Shown: positions 6,427-14,498 of the stretch, one piece after another
Numbering within the stretch: the stretch's first letter is position 1
Layout: each line of letters starts with the position of its first letter
DNA from: an uncultured Zetaproteobacteria bacterium
Lineage (GTDB): Bacteria > Pseudomonadota > Zetaproteobacteria > Mariprofundales > Mariprofundaceae
DNA: 21,419 bases
Reading direction: 5' to 3'
Assembly (NCBI GenBank): GCA_913056285.1
Contig: CAJXNE010000012.1
Span: 1-21,419, forward strand
The notes under the pieces: model-generated
Databases searched by the model: none
What the model was told of the DNA's origin: nothing
The model's input: only the letters and a program-made list of their open reading frames with translations
Translations under genes and position numbers: made by a program

Positions 6427-6831
6427 ATGACCGATATGACAACCAGTCAAGAGCCTCAATCAAGACGAGCATTGCTCGCAGATGATGATCATGCACTGCG
6501 CACGCTGGTAGGACAGATTATCCATTCATTCGGTTTCGAGGTCACCCATGCCGAGAATGGCAAAAGAGCGCTGGAACTGTACGTTCAGGCGCAGGGTCAG
6601 TTTGACCTGTTGATTACGGATATCTGCATGCCGGAGATGAATGGGTGCGATTTGATCCGTGAGATCCGCAGGCGAGATCAGAAACTCCCGATCATCGCCG
6701 TTACCGGTTATGCCGAGCCGGAATTGACTGGCGAGCTTGAATCCTGCCACGTACATTTATTTGAGAAACCGATCAATTTCGAAGCCCTGCATACCTACAT
6801 TGATAGCTTGCCCAACATGAATAATCTTTAA
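6427..6831 (+). CDS. Single-domain response regulator (CheY-like receiver)
   Basis: This 134-residue protein is a lone receiver domain. It has the acidic pair Asp20/Asp21 (LLADDDH), phospho-acceptor Asp65 (LLITDICMPEMNG), Thr93 (IIAVTGYAE) and Lys114 (LFEKPINF), so every residue needed for phosphorylation is present. There is no DNA-binding or enzymatic output domain, and about 12 polar residues precede the fold. Such proteins act by binding a partner or relaying phosphate between proteins. No kinase gene is adjacent; the hybrid kinase at the start of the window ends in its own receiver and has no Hpt domain, so a link is only speculative. The start is supported by AAGGAAGGG at 6416-6424. A strong terminator follows. 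Confidence 0.92.
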   Translation: MTDMTTSQEPQSRRALLADDDHALRTLVGQIIHSFGFEVTHAENGKRALELYVQAQGQFDLLITDICMPEMNGCDLIREIRRRDQKLPIIAVTGYAEPELTGELESCHVHLFEKPINFEALHTYIDSLPNMNNL

Positions 6832-6926
6832 CCCGTGATTCACCCTTAACTCAGATGCACCTCGCTAATGTTCGCGACGTCTGGCGCCATTCCTCCCTCC
6901 CCTCCCTAGTGTTTTGCGTCAGACAT

Positions 6927-6960
6927 GAGGCTCCGGCACCCGCCGGAGCCTCCTTCTTTT
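6927..6960 (+). terminator. Rho-independent terminator between convergent genes
   Basis: GAGGCTCCGGC pairs perfectly with GCCGGAGCCTC around ACCC (6938-6941), followed by CTTCTTTT. It ends the response regulator transcript and abuts the stop codon of the convergent thioesterase gene (6959-6961). Confidence 0.9.
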
Positions 6961-7405
6961 ACACGCGCGAAAACGCCTCTCTTATCCTTTTCAACCTGGA
7001 CTGAAGCTGTTTTTCTTCATCAGTCTCAGCATGAATTGCAGGCACCTGCCGAACATGCAGGCTCTCGTCGATAGCCACATAAACAAACACGGCGTCCATG
7101 ATATGCCGGCCATCCTTTGTGTTTATAATTTCGACAAAAACCCACAGGCTGCTATGGCCGGTGAGCCCGACTCTGGCATGAAATGTAATCTCATCCCCTG
7201 CCTGAACAGCATGGTGGAATTGCGCCTGGTGAACAGCTCGGGTAAGGCAATCGCCATCAGCATGTTTACGGGCCGCGATATAGCCGACTTCATCACACAA
7301 GGTCAATAATCTGCCGCCATGCATAATACCATACCGATTCAGATCAGCTGTCGTCACCTTATATGCGTGATAGAACTCAGAGTGTTGTATGCTTGCATGC
7401 ATCAT
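6959..7405 (-). CDS. Hotdog-fold acyl-CoA thioesterase
   Basis: The protein matches YciA-like/acyl-CoA thioesterases, which hydrolyse acyl-CoA to free acid and CoA in the cytoplasm. The signature is DLNRYGIMHGGRLLTLCDEVG (residues 21-41), with the active-site acid at Asp38. AVHQAQFHHAVQAGDEITFHARV, the second hotdog strand block, and the stretch SSLWVFVEI follow, then a charged C-terminal tail (EEKQLQSRLKRIRE). From the ATG at 7405 it is 148 residues, a usual length for a single hotdog domain. The frame stays open upstream to an ATG at 7504, but the extra 33 residues look unlike the family, so the shorter form is preferred. No clear ribosome site supports either. The acyl substrate cannot be read from the sequence. 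Confidence 0.85.
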   Translation of the reverse strand: MMHASIQHSEFYHAYKVTTADLNRYGIMHGGRLLTLCDEVGYIAARKHADGDCLTRAVHQAQFHHAVQAGDEITFHARVGLTGHSSLWVFVEIINTKDGRHIMDAVFVYVAIDESLHVRQVPAIHAETDEEKQLQSRLKRIREAFSRV

Positions 7406-7550
7406 ATGGAGACTATATCCGCACAACAGAGAAAATGGAATTGTCATATCTGATGAAGTCGTAAAAAGTCCATCCATGGACTGTTTTGAGGCAACTGGCC
7501 GCATTTTTAGTCATCGAACTGGCCAACATCTACTGTTACACTGCGGCGTA

Positions 7551-8102
7551 ATGGGCTGTTTATTCTGTAACCGGATTACATTCTTTCTGATACTGGCAGG
7601 CATCATCATGGCTGCTCAGTCGCCTGTTTATGCTGATGAAACCGGAAGCCTGCAAATCCGCATGGGTCAGAAAGTCATGTATTGCGCAGCACGGATGAAT
7701 GTTGATAACAACACGCTCTCAATCGCCATGAAAGACGGTGTTGCGGTAGCCACGAAATGGAGCATACATGTCGGCAGGGTACGCAACTACTGGCTGAATG
7801 AAGGTATTGCCGACATCACCGTCATTCGGCATGCCAAGCCGGATTTATTGACCCGAAGCTGGCTGCTGACAGATAGCTCCAGCGGCATTTCCCGACGGGT
7901 TTATCAAATCGAAGATGCCATTCATTTTCTTTCCGGCCTGAATAATTTTCCAGTACTGGATAAAAGCCTGCTGCTGCCCGATATGCAATACAGAATTTCG
8001 ATCAGTGTCGAAATTCATGCCGAAGGTATTAATGATGCATGGTGGGCCAACTTGTGGCATTCCACAGCAGCATCCATGCAGCAGGATTTTTCGCTACCGT
8101 GA
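7551..8102 (+). CDS. DUF4390 family exported protein
   Basis: This 183-residue protein begins with a signal peptide or membrane anchor (FFLILAGIIMAAQSPVYA, cleavage probably near residue 31). The rest resembles DUF4390, small exported proteins of unknown function encoded just before ntrY in many proteobacteria. Typical features are an early strand block, the central RVYQIEDAIHFLSGLNNFP (with F-x-SL-like spacing) and SLLLPDMQYRISISVEI near the end. The ATG at 7551 is chosen because it starts shortly before the hydrophobic segment; the frame extends to an ATG at 7389, but that would bury the signal peptide. No good ribosome site is visible. Its TGA overlaps the GTG of ntrY, so the two are coupled. 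A role in sensing with NtrY is plausible from this fixed neighbourhood, but is inference. Confidence 0.8.
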   Translation: MGCLFCNRITFFLILAGIIMAAQSPVYADETGSLQIRMGQKVMYCAARMNVDNNTLSIAMKDGVAVATKWSIHVGRVRNYWLNEGIADITVIRHAKPDLLTRSWLLTDSSSGISRRVYQIEDAIHFLSGLNNFPVLDKSLLLPDMQYRISISVEIHAEGINDAWWANLWHSTAASMQQDFSLP

Positions 8103-10261
8103 AACGCATCGATGCAATGCGATTGATACCATTATTCATGGCCTGTGGGCTGTTGACAGTGACCGTGCTGCTTTGGCCTTCAGCAGACTCGGATAGTGGA
8201 TTCCTGGCCTGGGTCAATATGGCCTTCATGCTGGCCTTGTCCCTGTTGCTCATCCAATATGGCATTCGCCTGTTACGCGAGAGCTCAGAGCCGAGGCCGG
8301 GTTCGCGCCTGCGCGCCAAGTTAGTGATTGCAATGATTGCCATGCTGATGGTACCGGCCATGGCCATTCAAATGGCCGCCAGCCAAATGGTTGAACGCGG
8401 CATGGATGTCTGGTTCGATGTTCGTGTCGATACGCTGCTGGATCGCGCCCTGAATCTGGCGCAGGGGTTTTATGAACGCGTCGAAAAAAACACCAAACGG
8501 AATCTGCTGGATTATATCAGCGATACTGCTCTGCTGGCTGCTGTCACTGGCAATATGGATTATCGCTCGACCAACAACCGTCTGAACGAAATAAGACGTA
8601 TCGAAGGATGGCAGAAAGTCGAACTATTCGATATCAACGAAAGGTTAATCGGCTCTGTTCAGAAGGGTGAGTTGAGCGCCCTCCAAACGACCCCGCTAAA
8701 CGACACCGCACGCCTGTCGATGCGCCTGGGCAGGGTCGTAACTGAACTGGAATCGCATGATGGCCGTGAAGTAGCCGTAGGCTATGCGCCGCTGGTCGGG
8801 GCGACCTCCGTCATTGGCCTGCTCCGAGTGGAAACAGAGCTGCCAACCGGCGTCATTCAGAATGCTCGCGCGGTTGAAGCTGATTACCGTAAGTACCGAC
8901 AGCTGGAACACAATCGCCAAAGAATCAGTGCGACATTCACCCATGTCATGCTGTTTATAACGCTGGTCGTTGTGCTGCTGGCGGGGCTCGTAGCCTTGCT
9001 GTTCGCCCGCCGCCTGACCGCCCCTGTCGGCGATCTGGCTCATGCCTTGCGTCGGGTAACCGAGGGCGATCTGAATGTGGTGATTGCCGAATCATCACAT
9101 GATGAACTCGGTTCGCTGGCGCGTTCATTTAATCAAATGGCTACCCGCCTGAAACAAAATGTCGAAGCCATTGAACAGGCTCAGCAGGATTTGACAAAAG
9201 CGCTGGATAACAGCCGCCAGCGCCAATATGTGCTGGAATCGCTGCTGGCCAACCTGCAAACCGGCGTGGTGCTGGTCGATGCAGATGGGCGGGTACGCCT
9301 GCTCAATCAGGCGGTACGTGATATCCTTCGCTTGCCTGCGGACTGGAAACCAAGTGCTGATATTTTACAAATCAGCCATGGCAACCTACGTGATATCGGC
9401 GATTTTTATGATGAACTACTCCATCAGAAAGAAGAATTATTGCAACGCGAATTCGATGTTGCCCTGCCTGAAGGCAAAACGCTGCACGTGCTGGCGCGAG
9501 GCGCCCGACTCAGCGCCAGTGGAAGTGGATTCTCCGGCTATCTGCTGGTGATTGATGATATTTCCGATCTTGCCGAAGCCGAACGCAATAAGGCATGGGC
9601 AGAGGTAGCCAGACGTCTGGCCCATGAAATCAAGAATCCGTTAACCCCTATCAAGCTGTCTGCCGAGCGTTTGCAACGGCGTTTCCGGCCTCAGGTCGAC
9701 AATACCGACGTATTCGATGTCTGCACCAAAGCCATCATCGATCAAGTTGATCGTTTGCTGCGCCTGATTACTGATTTTTCCACGCTGGCGCGCATGCCAC
9801 AGCCCAAAATTCGTACGGTTCCCGTCAATAATCTGTTACAGGATATGCATGAGTTGTTTCATAGCTACCGTCGAGTCAGCGTTGATATCGAGCAAAGCAA
9901 TACCGCCACATGCCAATGCGATCCCGATCAGATTCGCCAGGTACTGATTAACCTTACGGACAATGCTATCGCAGCAACCGGCGACGATGAGAGCCGCTCT
10001 GTTCGCTTGTATGCGCAAACCACGGATACGACCGTAGAATGGCATGCCGAAGATGATGGCGAAGGCATTCATGAAGATGCTGCATTAAAACTATTTGAAG
10101 CCTATTATTCGACCAAGGCGAACGGTTCGGGGTTGGGGCTGGCCATTGCCAGGCGCATTGCCGAAGATCATGGTGGCACTTTAAAGCTGATTTCGAGAGC
10201 CGACCCCACCCACTTCTGTCTAACGCTGCCCTTGCATGTGTCGCATAAGGAGGATTCATGA
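8099..10261 (+). CDS. ntrY: NtrY-type membrane sensor histidine kinase
   Basis: This 720-residue kinase has the NtrY layout. Two N-terminal membrane helices lie at about residues 7-27 and 37-60, a third at about 75-100, followed by a periplasmic region with the stretch ERVEKNTKRNLLDYISD. A fourth helix at about 280-303 leads into HAMP (about 304-356). A PAS domain follows (about 380-490), then HisKA with WAEVARRLAHEIKNPLTPIKLS (His509). The ATPase has Asn622 (N box), DDGEGI at 652-657 and GSGLGLAIA starting at 676. It should phosphorylate NtrX, encoded directly downstream with an ATGA overlap. The GTG at 8099 is chosen because it overlaps the DUF4390 stop; an ATG at 8117 would remove only six residues. 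NtrYX systems have been tied to nitrogen, redox and envelope responses; the signal here is unknown. Confidence 0.92.
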   Translation: MKRIDAMRLIPLFMACGLLTVTVLLWPSADSDSGFLAWVNMAFMLALSLLLIQYGIRLLRESSEPRPGSRLRAKLVIAMIAMLMVPAMAIQMAASQMVERGMDVWFDVRVDTLLDRALNLAQGFYERVEKNTKRNLLDYISDTALLAAVTGNMDYRSTNNRLNEIRRIEGWQKVELFDINERLIGSVQKGELSALQTTPLNDTARLSMRLGRVVTELESHDGREVAVGYAPLVGATSVIGLLRVETELPTGVIQNARAVEADYRKYRQLEHNRQRISATFTHVMLFITLVVVLLAGLVALLFARRLTAPVGDLAHALRRVTEGDLNVVIAESSHDELGSLARSFNQMATRLKQNVEAIEQAQQDLTKALDNSRQRQYVLESLLANLQTGVVLVDADGRVRLLNQAVRDILRLPADWKPSADILQISHGNLRDIGDFYDELLHQKEELLQREFDVALPEGKTLHVLARGARLSASGSGFSGYLLVIDDISDLAEAERNKAWAEVARRLAHEIKNPLTPIKLSAERLQRRFRPQVDNTDVFDVCTKAIIDQVDRLLRLITDFSTLARMPQPKIRTVPVNNLLQDMHELFHSYRRVSVDIEQSNTATCQCDPDQIRQVLINLTDNAIAATGDDESRSVRLYAQTTDTTVEWHAEDDGEGIHEDAALKLFEAYYSTKANGSGLGLAIARRIAEDHGGTLKLISRADPTHFCLTLPLHVSHKEDS

Positions 10262-11679
10262 CTGCTCGCATCATGATTGTAGACGACGAACAACCTATCC
10301 GTGATTCATTGCAGGGTCTGTTTGAGGATGAGGAATATCTGGTGGTATGCGCGGCTTCCGGCGAAGAAGCTATTGCGCGCCTGCGCAAGCAAGCTGTGGA
10401 TTGCGTCCTGCTGGATATCTGGATGCCTGGTATTGACGGATTAGAAACTCTGAACCGGATTCATCTGTTGGATGCCAATTTGCCGGTCATTATGATGAGC
10501 GGCCATGCCACCATTGATACGGCTGTTCGCGCCACCCGTCAGGGCGCATTCGATTTTGTCGAAAAGCCGGTCAGCTTCGACCGCTTGATGATACTTGCCC
10601 GCAATGCGGTGCAAAAGCGGCGTCTGGAGCAGGAAAACAGGGAACTTAAACGTCAGGACACATCACTCCATAGCCAGCAGGAACTCATTGGTGACAGCGC
10701 TGCAATCAGCGAAGTAAAAACACTGATCAAACGCGTTGCTCTGTCGGATGCCCCCGTACTCATTCTCGGTGAGCATGGTACCGGCAAGGATGTTGCAGCC
10801 CGCATGCTTCATGCCGCGTCCAAACGCAACGATGCCCCGTTTGTCGAAGTCAATGCGGCCAGCATACCGGCAGCCAGAATGGATTCCGAACTGTTCGGGC
10901 ATGAAAAAGGTGCTTTTGCCGGAGCCCTGCATCCCCAGCGCGGTCTTTTTGAGGCAGCCCATCAGGGCGTACTATTCCTGGACGAGATGACGGAACTGAG
11001 TATGGCCGCACAAGCCAAGGTATTGCGCGTTTTGCAGGAACGCGTCGTACAGCGGCTTGGCAACCCGGCTCCAATCCCCTGCAATGTGCGCCTGATTGCC
11101 GCCAGCGCCCGTGATCTCGATCAGGCATTGCGGGAAGAAAAAATCAGGGAAGATTTCTATTACCGGTTGAATGTGGTTTCCATTCGCATGCCATCACTTA
11201 GAAACCGACTGGAAGATTTGGCACAACTGATTGGGTCGCTGGCCGAGGAGCAAGCCAGCAATCTGGGTGGTGATGCCGTACGTTTTGATGAGGATGTCAT
11301 TACAAGACTCAAATCGCATGCATGGCCCGGCAATGTGCGTGAGTTACGCAACTATATTGAGCGTTGTCATATTCTGATGCCGGGTGAACAAATGACCACT
11401 TCGAATATGTTGCCACCCGGTCAGTCATCCACGCAACAACCCTCATCCAGGCAACCTGCCGCAACGACAGATGCGAACATGGCTGCACCACACATGAACA
11501 ACACAGATAGTTTTCACGATGCGCGCGAAACCTTTGAGCGCTCATTTCTGCGTCAGCACCTGGATAACCATGAGTGGAATATCAGCCGTACTGCAGCGGA
11601 AATCGGCATGGAGCGCAGCCAGTTGCATCGCAAAATAAAATCATTCGGACTGGTGCAGCAGAGCGGAGGGAAATCATGA
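10258..11679 (+). CDS. ntrX: NtrX-type response regulator (receiver, AAA+, Fis HTH) with altered sigma54 loop
   Basis: This 473-residue protein has three parts. The receiver (about 1-120) has Asp9/Asp10 and phospho-acceptor Asp53 (LLDIWMPGIDG). The AAA+ domain (about 140-375) has Walker A GEHGTGKD with Lys177, Walker B VLFLDE ending in Asp242/Glu243, and the arginine-finger region REDFYYRLN. The C-terminal Fis-type helix-turn-helix spans about 441-465. The sigma54-contact loop at 218-223 reads GAFAGA, where the family consensus is GAFTGA; the threonine is normally needed to engage sigma54. The protein may therefore be a weakened or sigma54-independent regulator that still binds ATP. AAGGAGG at 10247-10253 and an ATGA overlap with ntrY fix the start. 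The stop overlaps trkA in the same way, which ties it to potassium uptake. Confidence 0.93.
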   Translation: MTARIMIVDDEQPIRDSLQGLFEDEEYLVVCAASGEEAIARLRKQAVDCVLLDIWMPGIDGLETLNRIHLLDANLPVIMMSGHATIDTAVRATRQGAFDFVEKPVSFDRLMILARNAVQKRRLEQENRELKRQDTSLHSQQELIGDSAAISEVKTLIKRVALSDAPVLILGEHGTGKDVAARMLHAASKRNDAPFVEVNAASIPAARMDSELFGHEKGAFAGALHPQRGLFEAAHQGVLFLDEMTELSMAAQAKVLRVLQERVVQRLGNPAPIPCNVRLIAASARDLDQALREEKIREDFYYRLNVVSIRMPSLRNRLEDLAQLIGSLAEEQASNLGGDAVRFDEDVITRLKSHAWPGNVRELRNYIERCHILMPGEQMTTSNMLPPGQSSTQQPSSRQPAATTDANMAAPHMNNTDSFHDARETFERSFLRQHLDNHEWNISRTAAEIGMERSQLHRKIKSFGLVQQSGGKS

Positions 11680-13046
11680 ATGTCGTTATTCTGGGCGCAG
11701 GCGAAGTGGGCTATCATATTGCCAACAGACTGGCGACTGAAGGGAATAACGTATCGGTTGTTGATCAGGACTCGGATCGTTTGCAGGTCATTGCCGATGC
11801 CATGGATGTAAAAACAGTCTGCGGCAAAGCCTCTCACCCCAGCATTCTGGAACAGGCCGGCACCAAAAATGCCGACCTGCTAATCGCAGTGACCACCAAC
11901 GATGAAGTCAATATGCTGGCCTGCCAGGTAGCGCATTCGTTGTTCAAGGTGACAACCAAACTGGCACGCGTGCGCGAGCCCGATTATGTCCACCACAAAG
12001 GCCTGATCGGACGTGATGAATTGCCGATTGATGTGATTATTTCACCGGAAGCCGAAGCTGCCAAAGTAGTCATGGGCAGGTTAAATGTTTCCAACGCTAC
12101 GGATGCCCGTGATTTTTTCGGTGGCGCTTTGCAACTGGTGGAATTCATCGTACGCCCGAAAAGCGTACTGGCCGGACTGTCGATGAAAGAATTCCCTGAA
12201 GTGATGGGTAGTCTGCCGGTCTATGTAGTTGCCCGCGAACACAACGGCAAGTGGCAAGTGCCCAAGGGAGATACAGTATTATTGGCTGGTGACAGTATTT
12301 ATGTGGCTGTGGCGCGAGAACAACTCGATGCTTTGATGAGCGTGCTCGATCTCACCTGTCATTCTCCCAAGGGGCGTAACATTCTGATGGTTGGCGGTGG
12401 CCATATCGGCTTCATAGTTGCCAAAGAACTTGAAAAAGCCGGTGCCATGGTCAAACTGATTGAACATAATGAGGAGCGGGCTGAATGGTTGTCTGAGCAA
12501 TTCAACGATGTTGTTATTATTCATGGCAATGCGTTGGATCAAAAACTGCTGGAAGAAGAAAATGTTGATAAAATGGCCGATTTTCTAGCCATGACCAATG
12601 ATGACGAAACCAATATCCTCAGCAGTCTGATTGCCAAACGCTACGGCGTACCGCATGTGGTAACACTGGTGAACCGATCGATTTATACCCAGGTCGTTCG
12701 TCAAATCGGGCTCGATGTCACGGTTTCTCCGCGCCTGTCGACTGTCGCCTCTATTCTGGGATTTGTACGCAAGGGCCGAATTCACGGCATGGCCTCACTC
12801 GCAGATGGTAGTCTGGAAGTTCTGGAGGCCGAAGCACTGGAAACCAGCGCCATTCTGAATACCCCTCTAAAAGATCTGCCTATTCCGGAAGACACTGTCA
12901 TCGGAGCCATCTTGCGCGATGGTGATATTATCATACCGAATGGGTCAGTTGAAATAAAAACGCACGATCATGTGTTGATGGTGACAACCAGTGCTTCGGT
13001 TGCCGCTGTGGAACGGCTGTTTGAAGTACATCTGGAATTCTTTTAA
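11676..13046 (+). CDS. trkA: Trk potassium uptake regulatory subunit TrkA
   Basis: This 456-residue cytoplasmic protein gates TrkH channels in response to bound NAD(H) or ATP/ADP. It has the usual duplicated layout of two RCK-N Rossmann domains each followed by an RCK-C domain. The first nucleotide loop is LGAGEVG (residues 6-12), with the acidic end of strand 2 at VVDQD; the second is VGGGHIG (239-245), followed by LIEHNEER. The C-terminal domains begin near residues 143 and 368. Length fits E. coli TrkA (458). The start is set by GGAGGGAA at 11665-11672 and by overlap of its ATG with the ntrX stop. Two trkH genes follow, so one ring of TrkA may serve two different channels. Confidence 0.96.
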   Translation: MNVVILGAGEVGYHIANRLATEGNNVSVVDQDSDRLQVIADAMDVKTVCGKASHPSILEQAGTKNADLLIAVTTNDEVNMLACQVAHSLFKVTTKLARVREPDYVHHKGLIGRDELPIDVIISPEAEAAKVVMGRLNVSNATDARDFFGGALQLVEFIVRPKSVLAGLSMKEFPEVMGSLPVYVVAREHNGKWQVPKGDTVLLAGDSIYVAVAREQLDALMSVLDLTCHSPKGRNILMVGGGHIGFIVAKELEKAGAMVKLIEHNEERAEWLSEQFNDVVIIHGNALDQKLLEEENVDKMADFLAMTNDDETNILSSLIAKRYGVPHVVTLVNRSIYTQVVRQIGLDVTVSPRLSTVASILGFVRKGRIHGMASLADGSLEVLEAEALETSAILNTPLKDLPIPEDTVIGAILRDGDIIIPNGSVEIKTHDHVLMVTTSASVAAVERLFEVHLEFF

Positions 13047-13049
13047 CGC

Positions 13050-14489
13050 ATGCACCCAAAAGGTGTAATCTGGACCATAGGTACGCTGGCAACTTTCTAT
13101 GGTGGCTGCATGATGATACCGGCCCTGGTTGCAATCTATTATGACGCCGGCCATACCGCCGAATTTTTGGAAGCTGGTGCCATCATGATGTTGTTCGGTT
13201 TTGGTATGATTCGCTTTGGCGGTGGCGCTCCTGAATGTTTAAGTCACCGCGATGGATTCCTGATTGTTGCACTGGCCTGGCTCACGCTGGCTTTGATCGG
13301 CGCTGTTCCTTTCTGGACCACAGGCACCCTGCCATCGGTTCTGGATGCCATGTTTGAATCCACATCAGGATTGACCACAACAGGTGCAACAGTAATTTCC
13401 GGCCTGGATCAGCTGCCACACTCAATTTTGCTCTGGCGTTCCATGCAGGAGTGGCTGGGAGGCATGGGGATCATTGTACTGGCTGTTGCCGTCATGCCAC
13501 TGTTAGGCGTAGGCGGCATGCAGCTCTTCAAAGCAGAAACGCCGGGCCCCGTCAAAGACAAACTTACAGCCCGGGTCACTGAAACAGCCAAGCTGCTATG
13601 GTATCTCTATCTAAGCATGACTCTGATTTGCGCACTGGCTTACTGGCTGGCTGGCATGACCCCCTTTGATGCCATCAATCATGCCATGTGTACGGTCGCT
13701 ATCGGAGGCTTTTCCACCCATGATGCCAGCTTTGGCTTTTATCAGAGTACATTGCTACAACTGGTGGCATCAGGCTTTATGGTTCTGGCAGGCATCAATT
13801 TCACCCTGCACTTTGCTACCGCGCTCAAAGGGTTTTCCCTGCGTGCTTATTTCCTAGATGAGGAATTCAGAGTCTATATCGGCTGGCTCTGTATTCTGCT
13901 TGCATGCATCAGTCTGATTGTTATCTCAAGTGGTCAGGATAGCGCGATTCATGTGGTATTTAATGTGGTCTCCATCGCCACGACGACCGGCTTTGCCGTT
14001 AGTGATTACAGCCTTTGGCCACCCGGTGCCACCATATTGCTGGTGATGACCATGTTTGTCGGTGCCTGCGCAGGCTCAACAGGCGGTGGTATGAAAGTCG
14101 TGCGTATCATGTTGCTTTTTCGTCAGGGTATTCGTGAAATCCGGCGACTGGTGCATCCGCATGGTATTATTCAAGTTAAAATGGGCAACCAACGCATCCA
14201 CTCAAATGTTACAGAAGCATTATGGGGTTTTGCCGTGCTGTTCATGGTCTGTTATATCATGGTAGCCATGTTGCTGGCATTTACGGGCGTAGATATGGTC
14301 ACATCATTCACAGCAGCGGCAGCCTGTATCACCAATACCGGCCCCGGCTTCGGCACCGTTGGACCAGCGGACAATTACGAATCATTGCCCGATATGGCCA
14401 AGTCAGTATTGATTTTTGCCATGATTCTCGGACGCCTGGAAATATATACATTTTTCGTATTGCTTGTGCCTGAATTTTGGCGCGATTGA
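13050..14489 (+). CDS. trkH: Trk potassium channel subunit TrkH, first copy
   Basis: This 479-residue integral membrane protein is a TrkH subunit, which forms the K+ path as a dimer with TrkA bound on the cytoplasmic side. All four pore-loop filters are present: STSGLTTTGATV (P1), CTVAIGGFSTHDASFG (P2), SIATTTGFAVSDY (P3) and AACITNTGPGFG (P4), each with its filter glycine. The intramembrane gate loop GACAGSTGGGMK and the terminal GRLEIYTFFVLL are also seen. P2 reads AIGG, while the second copy has STGG. The gene starts 3 nt after the trkA stop, with no strong ribosome site, so reinitiation or coupling is likely. Almost every block is shared with the following gene, a tandem paralogue. Confidence 0.95.
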   Translation: MHPKGVIWTIGTLATFYGGCMMIPALVAIYYDAGHTAEFLEAGAIMMLFGFGMIRFGGGAPECLSHRDGFLIVALAWLTLALIGAVPFWTTGTLPSVLDAMFESTSGLTTTGATVISGLDQLPHSILLWRSMQEWLGGMGIIVLAVAVMPLLGVGGMQLFKAETPGPVKDKLTARVTETAKLLWYLYLSMTLICALAYWLAGMTPFDAINHAMCTVAIGGFSTHDASFGFYQSTLLQLVASGFMVLAGINFTLHFATALKGFSLRAYFLDEEFRVYIGWLCILLACISLIVISSGQDSAIHVVFNVVSIATTTGFAVSDYSLWPPGATILLVMTMFVGACAGSTGGGMKVVRIMLLFRQGIREIRRLVHPHGIIQVKMGNQRIHSNVTEALWGFAVLFMVCYIMVAMLLAFTGVDMVTSFTAAAACITNTGPGFGTVGPADNYESLPDMAKSVLIFAMILGRLEIYTFFVLLVPEFWRD

Positions 14490-14498
14490 CATCCTACA

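Noticed and set aside
6150..6485. 111-residue open frame running into the response regulator gene
   Set aside because: It reads through the hairpins, contains the translated T-rich/A-rich palindrome, has no ribosome site, and overlaps the start of a clear gene in another frame.
13441..13600. Sodium-specific or inactive TrkH copy
   Set aside because: Both TrkH copies keep all four filter glycines and the gate loop, so loss of K+ transport is not supported by the sequence.
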